This document shows positions 1-7,450 of a stretch of 9,186 nt of DNA, piece after piece. The DNA comes from Lentisphaerota bacterium (GTDB lineage Bacteria > Verrucomicrobiota > Kiritimatiellia > RFP12 > UBA1067): NCBI GenBank assembly GCA_015061765.1, contig SUVZ01000129.1:1-9186 (forward strand), in the 5' to 3' direction. The stretch's first letter is position 1, and the number at the start of each line of letters is the position of its first letter. The position numbers and the translations under genes are program-made. The notes under the pieces are model-generated. The model was not told where the DNA came from, did no database searches, and was given only the letters and a program-made list of their open reading frames with translations.

Positions 1-34
1 AGGAGATGATTTTCTTGTAGACGTCTCTTTGCAT
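1..34 (-). CDS. Possible 5' end of a minus-strand gene leaving the left edge (partial)
   Basis: Reading the minus strand from an ATG at 34-32 gives MQRDVYKKIIS before the window ends. A GAGGG ribosome-binding-like motif (minus strand, 43-39) sits 4 nt upstream, which is reasonable spacing. Only 11 codons are visible, so no domain can be seen. The opening resembles the N-terminus common in AAA_14/DUF4143 ATPases, which often begin 'M-x-R-x-I/V-Y-x-x-L/I', but that is recollection and cannot be proven from 11 residues. If real, the gene is divergent from the operon at 751 and the 33-bp repeats at 75-164 lie in its upstream region. A competing reading is that the left edge is simply intergenic. 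Confidence 0.35.
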   Translation of the reverse strand, partial: MQRDVYKKIIS

Positions 35-74
35 ATTTCCCTCTTCGGCGCATATTGTAGCACATAGATATAGA

Positions 75-164
75 ATTATTCCATAGGAAAATGTGATTCG
101 TAGCCACATTATTCCATCGAAAAATGTGATTCGTAGTCACATTATTCCATCGAAAAATGTGATT
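75..164. repeat. Three tandem 33-bp repeats containing a hairpin/palindrome
   Basis: Units start at 75, 108 and 141; the first two are full 33-mers and the third stops after 24 bp. Unit 1 differs from unit 2 at three places (CATAGG versus CATCGA, and AGCC versus AGTC). At the junction of units 2 and 3 there is a perfect inverted repeat, AATGTGA-TTCGTAG-TCACATT (123-143), with 7-bp arms and a 7-nt loop; the equivalent at 90-110 is imperfect at one pair. There are no unique spacers, so this is not CRISPR. The core TGTGA-N7-TCACA resembles a CRP/FNR-family site but its spacer is one base longer than the classical CRP site. Confidence 0.85.
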
Positions 165-309
165 GTACCCAAATTCAGTTCAGCAATTATCCCAATTGAT
201 ACTTATGGAGAATGAGAATTCACTTCGGCTCTCTCGCTTCTAATAACGGCTTTCAGATAAAGATGCGGCTATATAAAATCAGCTTATTGGATGGAGCATA
301 TCGAAAGAA
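165..309. other. Intergenic stretch with no recognisable feature
   Basis: AT-rich sequence between the 33-bp repeats and the G-rich repeat block. I see no open frame with a ribosome binding site, no RNA gene, no convincing promoter pair and no long inverted repeat here. Confidence 0.6.
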
Positions 310-467
310 GTGTATGATGTGGAGATTAGGGGGTGAGGTTTTTTTAGCCGTGGAGAGGTGTAGGATGTGGAGATGAGGGGGGGATGGCCGTGTAGATCGT
401 GTAGAACGTGTAGATGAGGGTGGGGTTGGTTATGGCCGTGGAGAGGTGTAGGCCGTGGAGAGGTGTG
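310..467. repeat. G-rich block of several short degenerate repeat families
   Basis: Three interleaved families share the words GTGTAG and GTGGAGA. A 17-bp unit GCCGTGGAGAGGTGTAG occurs at 347, 435 and 452, the last two directly abutting. A unit of about 25 bp beginning GTGTA(T/G)GATGTGGAGAT occurs at 310 and 358 and ends in G-runs (329-333, 377-383). A 9-bp unit CGTGTAGA(T/A) is repeated three times at 389-415. The plus strand is strongly purine-biased with several G-tracts. The open frame crossing it (414-635) has no ribosome binding site and reads as low-complexity sequence, so I treat the block as non-coding. Confidence 0.8.
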
Positions 468-485
468 TTTCTGGTTTTTTGTATT

Positions 486-577
486 GCGCCTAAAGGCGCG
501 ACCACGAAAGCTGTTGTTGCGGCTTTTGCCGCCGCAACAGACACGAAACGGCTATGCCGTCACGAAAGTACACGAAA
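486..577. repeat. Hairpin array punctuated by CACGAAA words
   Basis: Three inverted repeats alternate with four copies of CACGAAA. The hairpins are GCGCC-TAAA-GGCGC (486-499); CTGTTGTTGCGGC paired to GCCGCAACAG with a 3-nt bulge (511-540); and ACGGC-TAT-GCCGT (548-560). CACGAAA copies are at 503-509, 542-548, 561-567 and 571-577. Stems differ in sequence while the word between them is conserved, giving the region a modular look. No T-run follows any stem, so these are not simple intrinsic terminators for plus-strand transcription. Confidence 0.75.
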
Positions 578-647
578 AGGTTTAGAAGGTTACATGCAAA
601 TATCCTGTCGTTCAAGATATTTGGATTCCAAATAGGATGCCTTTTGT

Positions 648-689
648 AAAATGTTTCAATTGTACGAAAAATAATTTATAAAACATTTT
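648..689. promoter_or_regulatory. Perfect 9-bp inverted repeat, candidate operator
   Basis: AAAATGTTT (648-656) is the exact reverse complement of AAACATTTT (681-689). The arm centres are 33 bp apart, close to three helical turns, and the right arm covers the -35 position of the TATAAT box at 706-711. This geometry would suit a dimeric repressor, but the region is AT-rich and chance is possible. Confidence 0.35.
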
Positions 690-705
690 TCCATCTCTGT
701 TGTTC

Positions 706-711
706 TATAAT
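706..711 (+). promoter_or_regulatory. Candidate -10 box (TATAAT) for the operon
   Basis: A consensus TATAAT lies 39 bp before the ATG at 751, predicting a transcript start near 718 and a leader of about 33 nt. No good TTGACA-like -35 exists at 16-18 bp spacing; the sequence there is A/T-rich and overlaps the right arm of the inverted repeat. The promoter call rests on the -10 box and its position alone. Confidence 0.4.
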
Positions 712-735
712 TACTGCATTTTCCACAACTTGTCC

Positions 736-741
736 AAGGAG
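736..741 (+). promoter_or_regulatory. Shine-Dalgarno AAGGAG that fixes the 751 start
   Basis: AAGGAG ends 9 nt before ATG 751, ideal spacing. It would overlap or be too close to the in-frame ATG at 742, and lies downstream of the in-frame TTG at 700, so 751 is the preferred start. Confidence 0.75.
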
Positions 742-750
742 ATGATAACC

Positions 751-3681
751 ATGAATGATTTAACAAGATGCGTAAAAATATTTTCGTTGGGGTGGGGCAA
801 AACCCTGCTTTCAGTAGCGGTATTCTGGTTTTCTTCGTTCATGCCATGTGTTTTAGAAGCTTATACATGGACTGGGGACGGAGAAAATGACTATTGGACC
901 AACCCGTTAAACTGGGGTGGCGAAGGTTATCCGAAGTCTTCGTCGGATACTGCTGAATTTAATTCGTCAGCAACCGTAACGCTGGATTCGAGCGGAACAG
1001 TGACGGTTGGCATCATAAAGGTTGCGGATAATGTTTCAGTTACCGTAAATGGAACTGACGGCGCATCTCTCAACCCATACAAGGCGGCAGCTGTAGACGG
1101 TAATGGTTTTGTAGTTGGCGCAGGCGGTCGACTGGTTTTGAACGTTCCAGTCGTTTCCCAAGGGAGAATTGACAAGTGGCAACCGGGTGAGGTTGTGTTT
1201 AATGAGAACGTCACCATATCTGGAAATAACTATTTTCTCGTCGATTCTGGCATTGTTACGGTGCAGGGAACAGCTACTATGAATGTCGCCGAGGGGATAC
1301 TTGGGCTGGGTAATAGTCTTGACCGTAAACCGATTCTTTTCAATGTGTTAGATTCTGCACGAGTGATTGCGCGGGAAATTCAAACAACAGTTGCAAATAA
1401 CGGTTCTACGGGCAGTGGGCGGATTGTGCAGAACGGCGAGAATTCCAAGGTGTCTGTTTCAGGTAATCTAATCCTTTCCGGTGCCTCCGGGACTACGGAC
1501 AAGGGCGTCTATGAACTTTTGGCTGGAACGCTCCAGGTCGGGGGCTCCGTCAGTCTCGGTAAATCCGGTTCGGGGACTTTCGGCGGCGGCAGTTTTGTGC
1601 AGAGCGGCGGCCGCGCCGACATGACTGGCAATATCACCGCTGTGCGATCGGACGAATCCGCAATTGTTCTTTCCGGAGGCGTGCTTGCGTTCTCCAATAC
1701 AGCCTATTACTTCACGATTGGGGCGCCGCTAAATCTGAGCGGCAGTCCAACGATTGAACTGACAAGTGCAAAGGGGTATGTCTGGCTACCTCCTAAGACT
1801 TCGTTTGCCGAGAATACTGATCTCACACTTAAAGGAGGCGCAAGTTTTTTTGCAAATACAGATCTCATTACGGCCGGTGAGTTGACAGTGGATGGCACAT
1901 CATTTTTGGTGGGTGATCCCTATAACAGCAATTCGGTTGAATTGCGCGCGCAATCCGGAGATGATTCTGCTTGGCCGGTACAGCTTAAAAATGGTGGCCG
2001 CCTTCAGGTGAGTTTGATCAATAAGCGTGTGACACGACCTCTCGCGTTGAATATCGAAACTGGGGGAAATGTCCGCTTTGTTTATGTGGACGGCGAAAAT
2101 CCGCTTTATGCCCGCTCGCTTCTCGTTGCGCACTCGCTTGTCGTCGACGGTGTCGTAAAGGGCAAGGGTCGGTATACGAAGGATAATCTTCCCGGATTGT
2201 TCTCGACCGATTCCGCCGCGCTCGCTTCGGTTGTTGTTCCTTATGTCTGGACGGGTGCGGGCGATGGGTCGAACTGGAACGATCCAAAGAACTGGGAAGG
2301 CGATGCTGTGCCGCCGTCAAGCGGCAGTGTAAGCGTCGATATTTCCCGTGCGGCGGGCAAGACCCTTTCGCTCGATAGCGACACAACACTTTCCTGCCTT
2401 GTTTTCAATCCGCAGGGAGATGCGAAATCGGTGACGATTTCAGGTAGCGGAAAAATCATTCATGACTGTCCGAATTACATGGTCGGTCTTTCGGTCGGTC
2501 CCGAGAGAGAAGTCGTTTTCGACGTTGATGTCGTAAAGCCGGCATTCGGACAGACGAGCTATAATTCGCCTGTCATCGTCGGCGGCGGAAGAGTTGTGGT
2601 GAAAAAGAACTTCCCGGGAACGACCCAGGATGATACCGGCAGTTACAAGCGCCCGGCTTATGTCATCGACGGCGAACTCGCGTTTGCCGGCACCACGCGA
2701 TTCGTTTCCGAAGACAGTAACAGCCTTTTCGGAATCGGCACATGGGAAATCGCTGGCAAAAGCCGCATCCTGTTTGAAGATGGATGCTCGGTCGATGCAT
2801 GGAGGATGGATCCGTCTCCGGTTCGGAATGTCGTATCTTCCGATGAGTGGATTCAAAACGGCGGAAGCGTTTCTCTGATGAATCTGTATTTCACCAGTTA
2901 TTACAGCAAGCGGCGGACACCGTTCTCCTATACGCTTAACGGGGGCAATATGACTGTGCAGGGCGAGCTTTGCGTCGGCAGTGCCTATTATACGGCGGAG
3001 ACGCGCTATCCCGGCGGCGATTTCGTGATGAATGGCGGAACGCTTACGCTTGGCGAGTTCAGATGCCAGCGCAACGACAATTATATCCGGCTCAATGGAG
3101 GCGACGTATTTTTGAGAAACGGATTCGTCGACACGGTTTCGGGTGCGCAAGCCATGACGAACGATACGGCACTTTATATCGGCGGCGCCACAATCCATTC
3201 CTTGGCGGCATGGACAAGTGCGCTCCAGGCGGAATTCACCGGGAACGCCACATTCGATACGGCAGGCTTTGATGCTACATTCAACAAACCTGTAAATGGC
3301 ACAGGTGGTTTTGTCAAAACTGGAGCAGGTGTGCTGACATTTGCCGATGCAGCCACCTTTACCGGTCCTGTTGCTGTCAATGGCGGTACTGTTGTTTTTG
3401 GCTCAAGCGTCACTGGTCCGAAGCAATTTACGGTTTCGTCAGGGACTTTGAGCTTCCGTGGAGAGACGGCGAATTTCGATACCTTGGATATTGTTTCGGG
3501 TGGAAAAATTTCCGTTGACTGCGAACGTCTGGTAGTGCGGAAAATTACCTTTAATGGACGCGAACGCGGAGCTGGATCCTACAATGCTTCAAAGGGATAT
3601 GTAGGCAGCTGGTTGGCCGGAACCGGTGAACTTGTCATCCTGGAGGGGAAGGGGCCCGGTTTTCAGATGACGGTCCGTTGA
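751..3681 (+). CDS. Exported two-module beta-helix protein with autotransporter-associated repeat
   Basis: A 976-aa protein, first gene of the operon. Residues 1-37 form a signal peptide (basic N-region, hydrophobic 18-35, likely cleavage after Ala37). Two related modules follow: one begins YTWTG at residue 38, the second YVWTG at 498, each with a W...NP/DP-x-NW motif soon after. Each ends in a similar 'G-x-G-x-Y' segment (near KGKGRYTKD in the first, ERGAGSYNAS in the second). Between are Gly/Asn/Thr/Val-rich strands typical of right-handed beta-helices. Residues about 850-887 match the autotransporter-associated beta-strand repeat style (GFVKTGAGVLTF...GGTVVFG). No C-terminal beta-barrel, PEP-CTERM or LPxTG anchor is visible, so how it is retained is unclear. 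Such proteins are numerous in Kiritimatiellota-like genomes and have no assigned enzymatic activity; a glycan-binding or adhesive role is inference. Start chosen from AAGGAG at 736-741. Confidence 0.85.
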   Translation: MNDLTRCVKIFSLGWGKTLLSVAVFWFSSFMPCVLEAYTWTGDGENDYWTNPLNWGGEGYPKSSSDTAEFNSSATVTLDSSGTVTVGIIKVADNVSVTVNGTDGASLNPYKAAAVDGNGFVVGAGGRLVLNVPVVSQGRIDKWQPGEVVFNENVTISGNNYFLVDSGIVTVQGTATMNVAEGILGLGNSLDRKPILFNVLDSARVIAREIQTTVANNGSTGSGRIVQNGENSKVSVSGNLILSGASGTTDKGVYELLAGTLQVGGSVSLGKSGSGTFGGGSFVQSGGRADMTGNITAVRSDESAIVLSGGVLAFSNTAYYFTIGAPLNLSGSPTIELTSAKGYVWLPPKTSFAENTDLTLKGGASFFANTDLITAGELTVDGTSFLVGDPYNSNSVELRAQSGDDSAWPVQLKNGGRLQVSLINKRVTRPLALNIETGGNVRFVYVDGENPLYARSLLVAHSLVVDGVVKGKGRYTKDNLPGLFSTDSAALASVVVPYVWTGAGDGSNWNDPKNWEGDAVPPSSGSVSVDISRAAGKTLSLDSDTTLSCLVFNPQGDAKSVTISGSGKIIHDCPNYMVGLSVGPEREVVFDVDVVKPAFGQTSYNSPVIVGGGRVVVKKNFPGTTQDDTGSYKRPAYVIDGELAFAGTTRFVSEDSNSLFGIGTWEIAGKSRILFEDGCSVDAWRMDPSPVRNVVSSDEWIQNGGSVSLMNLYFTSYYSKRRTPFSYTLNGGNMTVQGELCVGSAYYTAETRYPGGDFVMNGGTLTLGEFRCQRNDNYIRLNGGDVFLRNGFVDTVSGAQAMTNDTALYIGGATIHSLAAWTSALQAEFTGNATFDTAGFDATFNKPVNGTGGFVKTGAGVLTFADAATFTGPVAVNGGTVVFGSSVTGPKQFTVSSGTLSFRGETANFDTLDIVSGGKISVDCERLVVRKITFNGRERGAGSYNASKGYVGSWLAGTGELVILEGKGPGFQMTVR

Positions 3682-3702
3682 CCGAGGCAAGAACGGAGTT
3701 TT

Positions 3703-6303
3703 ATGTCTGGAAAATCAAGCCTTTGGGCCGTTGCGCTTTTTGCGGTCGTGGTACGGTTTGCCGCCGCGGCGCCGCTTGCAGATACGAACACGCTCGTTTG
3801 GGTGGATGGCGCGGTGCTTCCGCAGGAAGGGCGGGCATTCGACGATACGCCCAACCAGTATTGCCGGATCGGCAAGAAACATCTTGATCGGATTGCTCCG
3901 GTAAACAACGGCGTTACCTCCCATGCGTCCACATCTGCCGGGATTTGCTACCGTTTCGTCACGGATGCCGATGAGATTACGTTGAAATGGTCGCTCTCCA
4001 GCGCGAAACTTTCCTTTCCGCATATGGCGGCGACGGGAGTAAGCGGCATCGATATCTACGAGTGGACGAAAGAGAAGGGGTGGCGATTCGTCAATTGGCG
4101 GTTTACCGTTCCCCGCAATTATCCGGACAGGCAGAAGTCGAATGTCTACACGGTCAAATGGACTCCCGGTCGTCCTTGCTGGATATATCTTCCCGCCTAC
4201 AATGGGATTTCGGAGTTCGCCGTCGGCATCGCCAAGGGAAAAACATTGGAAGCTTTGCCGGTGCGCGATAGTGGCGTAACCAAACCGGTGGTGTTTTACG
4301 GCTCTTCGATTACGCATGGCGCTTGCGCATCGCGTCCGGGCATGGCGTTTACTGCGATTGCCGGACGAAAAGGCGATTTTCCTGTGGTAAACATGGGGTT
4401 TTCGGGCAGTGCCCATTTGGAGACAGAGGTTTGCGATATGCTCGCTGATATCGATGCAAGCTGCTATGTTCTTGATCCGCTTGGCAATGTGCTGCAAGTC
4501 GCCGGAGAATTGGAAGCCCGTTACGAAGCGTTCATCCGTCGTCTTCATGCGGCGCGGCCCGATACGCCGATCGTGCTTTCGGCGCCGGGCGGCGGCGATT
4601 TCGGGCGGCCCTCTTTGGGTGTCGCCAAGGCAAAGGCGGTGTTTGACAAGCTGAAAGGCGAAAATCCGGTAGAGTGGTGTCGGCTTTCTTGGCTTTCAGA
4701 GGATGAGTTGACTGTCGATGATGGCGATCAAACTGTTGACGGATGCCACCCGAACGACTGGGGCATGATGCAGATGGGGCGTGCCCACGCCAAGGCCGTA
4801 CGCGCCGCGCTCGGACTCGATAATGGCGCGGCCAAGCCGATTGAAGCCGGCAGCCGATTGCAGGTGATGTGGGACGACCGTGTCGTAGATGTCGCGAAAA
4901 CGACCGCTTCGCGCGTTCTGCATCAGCCGCAGTTCGCCGGTACGGTGATGACGCATGAAAAGCCTTGGGAGGGTGACGGAAGCGATTACCACTGTATCGT
5001 TCCCGATTGCGACGAAAAAGGCGACTATCTCAGAATGTACTACAATGGCGTCGCCATCGGGTGCGGATGGAAGGATGTCCACAAGCAATTTTCGGCAGAT
5101 ACTGTGCGCATCTGCTACGCCGAGAGCAGAGATGGCGGGCTTACTTGGACAAAGCCGAATTTGGGCATTGTCGACTTCCGCGGTTCAAAGGAAAACAATT
5201 GCATTCTCGACATGAAGTCGTTCGGCAAGGCCTGGGACAATTTTATGGTTCTAAAAGACGAAAATCCTTCGTGCTTGCCGGACGAAAGATACAAAGGGGT
5301 CGGTAAGTTTGGCGAAGAATTGTGGTGTTTTATTTCTTCGGACGGAATTCGTTTCCGGAGAGGTTGGCCGATAACCGTCTCGGGCGCTTTCGATTCGCTC
5401 AATGTTGTCTTTTGGGACGATTTGCGCAAAGTTTATCATCTGTATTTCCGCGGTTACCACAAGGTCGCCGCCGACAGAAACGGAGATCTTGATATTCGAG
5501 ATGTCCGCCATAGCGTGTCGAAAGACTTCAAGTCATGGTCGGATCCGAAGATGCTTGATTTCGGAGAAGGATCCGAGGATTACGCGCTCTACACCAATTT
5601 GATCCAGCCGTATTTCCGCGAGCCGTCGCTTTTCGTAGGATTCCCCACGCGTTATGTCGAGCGAAAGTCCTGGACGGAGAATTACGACCGGTTGCCGTCT
5701 CCGGAAAAGCGCAAATGGCGGATGGATAAGGCGCATGGCGGTCAGCCGCGTTTTGGGCTGACGGTAACAGATTGTATTTTTGCGTTGTCGCGCGACGGAG
5801 AGCGGTTCTTCCGCGAGGATGAGGCTTTTATGCGGCCTGGTCCGGAAAATCCGGGAAATTGGGTCTATGGGGACTGCTATCCAGCCTATCGTCTGGTGAA
5901 AACTCCCGCGCCGTTTGGCGGCGATGACGAAATTTCTTTTTACACGTTTGACCAGCATTGGTGTGGTCTTGCCTCAAACTTGAACCGCTACCGCCTACGG
6001 CAGGACGGTTTTATCTCTCGGCGTGGCACCTATGCCGGACAGAGGGTTGTCACTAAACGGCTTGTTTTTTCGGGAACGAAACTTTTGGTTAATTTTTCGA
6101 CTTCCGCACGCGGACGGATGTTTGTTATGGTGCGGGACGCCGCCGGAAGTTCGCTCAGAAGTGTCGAACTTTTTGGCGATAAGGTTGATCGTGAAGTCGA
6201 TTTCGTCGGCGGAAGCAGTCTTGAGAGTTTTTCAGGAAAGCCGGTCACGGTCGAATTTGAACTGTCCGACGCCGATCTTTATTCGTTCCGTTTCTGCAAA
6301 TGA
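3703..6303 (+). CDS. Exported SGNH (GxDLY/GDSL_3-type) esterase fused to glycosidase-like beta-propeller
   Basis: An 866-aa protein starting 21 bp after the previous stop, with GGAG at 3695-3698 close to the ATG. Residues 1-23 look like a signal peptide, with an odd Arg18 inside the hydrophobic core. A small N-terminal beta domain carries the G-x-D-x-Y motif (GIDIY, 115-119). The SGNH domain follows: block I GSSIT (200-204, nucleophile Ser202), block II GFSGS (232-236), block III LGN (Asn262), block V DGCHP (Asp346, His349), so the catalytic set is complete. From about 380 to 750 the protein becomes a propeller of the GH32/GH43/sialidase-like kind, opening with RVLHQP and KPWEG, with an Asp-box SRDGGLTW (475-482), a second SSDGIRF (545-551) and REPSLFVGFP. 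The last 95 residues look like a beta-sandwich. Inferred role: removal of O-acyl groups plus cleavage of a glycosidic bond on the same external glycan. With nanA downstream, O-acetylated sialic acid is an attractive but unproven substrate. Confidence 0.85.
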   Translation: MSGKSSLWAVALFAVVVRFAAAAPLADTNTLVWVDGAVLPQEGRAFDDTPNQYCRIGKKHLDRIAPVNNGVTSHASTSAGICYRFVTDADEITLKWSLSSAKLSFPHMAATGVSGIDIYEWTKEKGWRFVNWRFTVPRNYPDRQKSNVYTVKWTPGRPCWIYLPAYNGISEFAVGIAKGKTLEALPVRDSGVTKPVVFYGSSITHGACASRPGMAFTAIAGRKGDFPVVNMGFSGSAHLETEVCDMLADIDASCYVLDPLGNVLQVAGELEARYEAFIRRLHAARPDTPIVLSAPGGGDFGRPSLGVAKAKAVFDKLKGENPVEWCRLSWLSEDELTVDDGDQTVDGCHPNDWGMMQMGRAHAKAVRAALGLDNGAAKPIEAGSRLQVMWDDRVVDVAKTTASRVLHQPQFAGTVMTHEKPWEGDGSDYHCIVPDCDEKGDYLRMYYNGVAIGCGWKDVHKQFSADTVRICYAESRDGGLTWTKPNLGIVDFRGSKENNCILDMKSFGKAWDNFMVLKDENPSCLPDERYKGVGKFGEELWCFISSDGIRFRRGWPITVSGAFDSLNVVFWDDLRKVYHLYFRGYHKVAADRNGDLDIRDVRHSVSKDFKSWSDPKMLDFGEGSEDYALYTNLIQPYFREPSLFVGFPTRYVERKSWTENYDRLPSPEKRKWRMDKAHGGQPRFGLTVTDCIFALSRDGERFFREDEAFMRPGPENPGNWVYGDCYPAYRLVKTPAPFGGDDEISFYTFDQHWCGLASNLNRYRLRQDGFISRRGTYAGQRVVTKRLVFSGTKLLVNFSTSARGRMFVMVRDAAGSSLRSVELFGDKVDREVDFVGGSSLESFSGKPVTVEFELSDADLYSFRFCK

Positions 6304-6326
6304 ATATGTTCAGATAGTCTATAAAA

Positions 6327-7427
6327 ATGAAAACTTCTCATATGCGATTTCTCTATTTTTCAATGATGGCATTTGCGTCGCTCTTGTCGGCGCAGGCGGT
6401 ACAGGATTGTTCTATCGTCGATTTCCCGAGATTGAAGGGCGAGACGGACGACGCACCGCGTTTTCAGCGGGCGGTTGACGCTTGCCGCGGCGGCGGGGTG
6501 CTGAGTGTGCCGAGTGGCAATTATACCTTCGCCAGGACATTGTTCGTCACCAATCTCTGTACTGTTGAACTTGCTGCGGGCGCACGCATCAAGGCAATTG
6601 CGAAAATGAAGTGGATGGTGGAAATTAATCATATGTGGCAATGGGAGCTGAAGACCGCGCCGAGGGATGTCAATCCCGAGATCTACAACCTCGCCTGGCG
6701 CGGCGGCACGTTGGATGCCGACGGTAAGGCGTCGTGTATCGCGATAGACAACTTTCGCCATTTCACACTGGAGAACGCCACGTTTCTGAACGGCCGCAAG
6801 TACGGGGTCGGAATAGAGACTACCGGACGCGGGTATGAGATGGTCGCCCGCAATATCTACATCAAAACTCTTATTCCTGGATTGGCCGGAAATATCGGGC
6901 TTTATTCAAGAAGCGGCGACAGCCACTATACGGACATCATTGTGGTGGATTATACGACCGGCGTTCATTTCGCCGGCGATGCGTCGAACTGGCTGACGCG
7001 CATTCACGTCTGGGGCGGGCTTGCGGGGCATCCGCCGAAAAAGGGGGAACTGCCGGAAATGCTCAAGAACAGCGTTTGCTTCCGTATCGATGCGGCGAGT
7101 ACGTTTATGCGCGACTGTTATGCCGACACCGGTGCCATCTGTTATTGGATCAACGGGTGGGAGTGCCGGATGGACGGCTGTTATTCTTACAACAACCCGT
7201 GGTTCAAGCTTAATGACGTTCTTACCATCCGGCAGGATAACGGCTCGCTCTGGTGCGACAACTGCATGTTCAACCGCATGACGCCTGAAACGCGGCTTTA
7301 CGAAGGCAGGGGAGACGCTAAAATCGCCTGGGGCGACAACAACATCTTCCGCTACTTCTGGAAAGCGCCGAGGCGAAAGCTGCCGCCGTCACGCGAACCG
7401 GTTGTTTGGAAGGGCGAGGATCGCTAA
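6327..7427 (+). CDS. Exported pectate-lyase-superfamily right-handed beta-helix protein
   Basis: A 366-aa protein 23 bp after the propeller gene. Signal peptide residues 1-24, cleavage likely after AQA. Mature N-terminus has the Pectate_lyase_3-type signature GETDDAPRFQRAVDACRGGG (38-57) followed by VLSVPSGNYTF, the usual cap and first strand of tailspike- and GH28-like beta-helices. The body is rich in short strands with Asn, Gly and aromatic residues, ending in a basic, proline-rich tail. I do not see the GH28 catalytic set (NxD, DD, GHG, RxK), so it could be a lyase, an uncharacterised glycosidase or a binding protein. No good ribosome binding site precedes ATG 6327; ATG 6342 (residue 6) is an alternative with an equally good signal peptide. 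Neighbours suggest a role in breaking down the same external polysaccharide. Confidence 0.75.
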   Translation: MKTSHMRFLYFSMMAFASLLSAQAVQDCSIVDFPRLKGETDDAPRFQRAVDACRGGGVLSVPSGNYTFARTLFVTNLCTVELAAGARIKAIAKMKWMVEINHMWQWELKTAPRDVNPEIYNLAWRGGTLDADGKASCIAIDNFRHFTLENATFLNGRKYGVGIETTGRGYEMVARNIYIKTLIPGLAGNIGLYSRSGDSHYTDIIVVDYTTGVHFAGDASNWLTRIHVWGGLAGHPPKKGELPEMLKNSVCFRIDAASTFMRDCYADTGAICYWINGWECRMDGCYSYNNPWFKLNDVLTIRQDNGSLWCDNCMFNRMTPETRLYEGRGDAKIAWGDNNIFRYFWKAPRRKLPPSREPVVWKGEDR

Positions 7428-7450
7428 TTAGTTCAGGAAAAAATGATTGT

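Noticed and set aside
123..143. Genuine CRP binding site
   Set aside because: The centre between TGTGA and TCACA is 7 nt rather than the classical 6, and nothing in the window shows that a CRP homologue acts here.
75..164. CRISPR array
   Set aside because: The repeats abut directly with no unique spacers and there are no cas genes.
90..216. Short coding region with 11-residue repeats across the 33-bp units
   Set aside because: The unit length is a multiple of three, so a frame stays open on either strand, but there is no ribosome binding site, only a GTG start, and the first unit has an in-frame TAG.
486..499. Intrinsic terminator
   Set aside because: The T-run precedes the stem on the plus strand, and on the minus strand the stem is followed by A residues, so neither orientation fits.
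414..635. 73-aa plus-strand open frame in the intergenic repeats
   Set aside because: It runs through G-rich repeats and hairpins, lacks a ribosome binding site and has low-complexity composition.
700..750. Upstream TTG start (700) or ATG 742 for the beta-helix gene
   Set aside because: TTG 700 overlaps the TATAAT box and has no Shine-Dalgarno; ATG 742 is too close to AAGGAG. ATG 751 fits the signal peptide and spacing.
2440..3198. 252-aa minus-strand open frame
   Set aside because: Opposite the second module of the beta-helix gene; an expected shadow of codon bias.
3715..4548. 277-aa minus-strand open frame
   Set aside because: Lies opposite the SGNH domain, whose catalytic motifs are intact on the plus strand.
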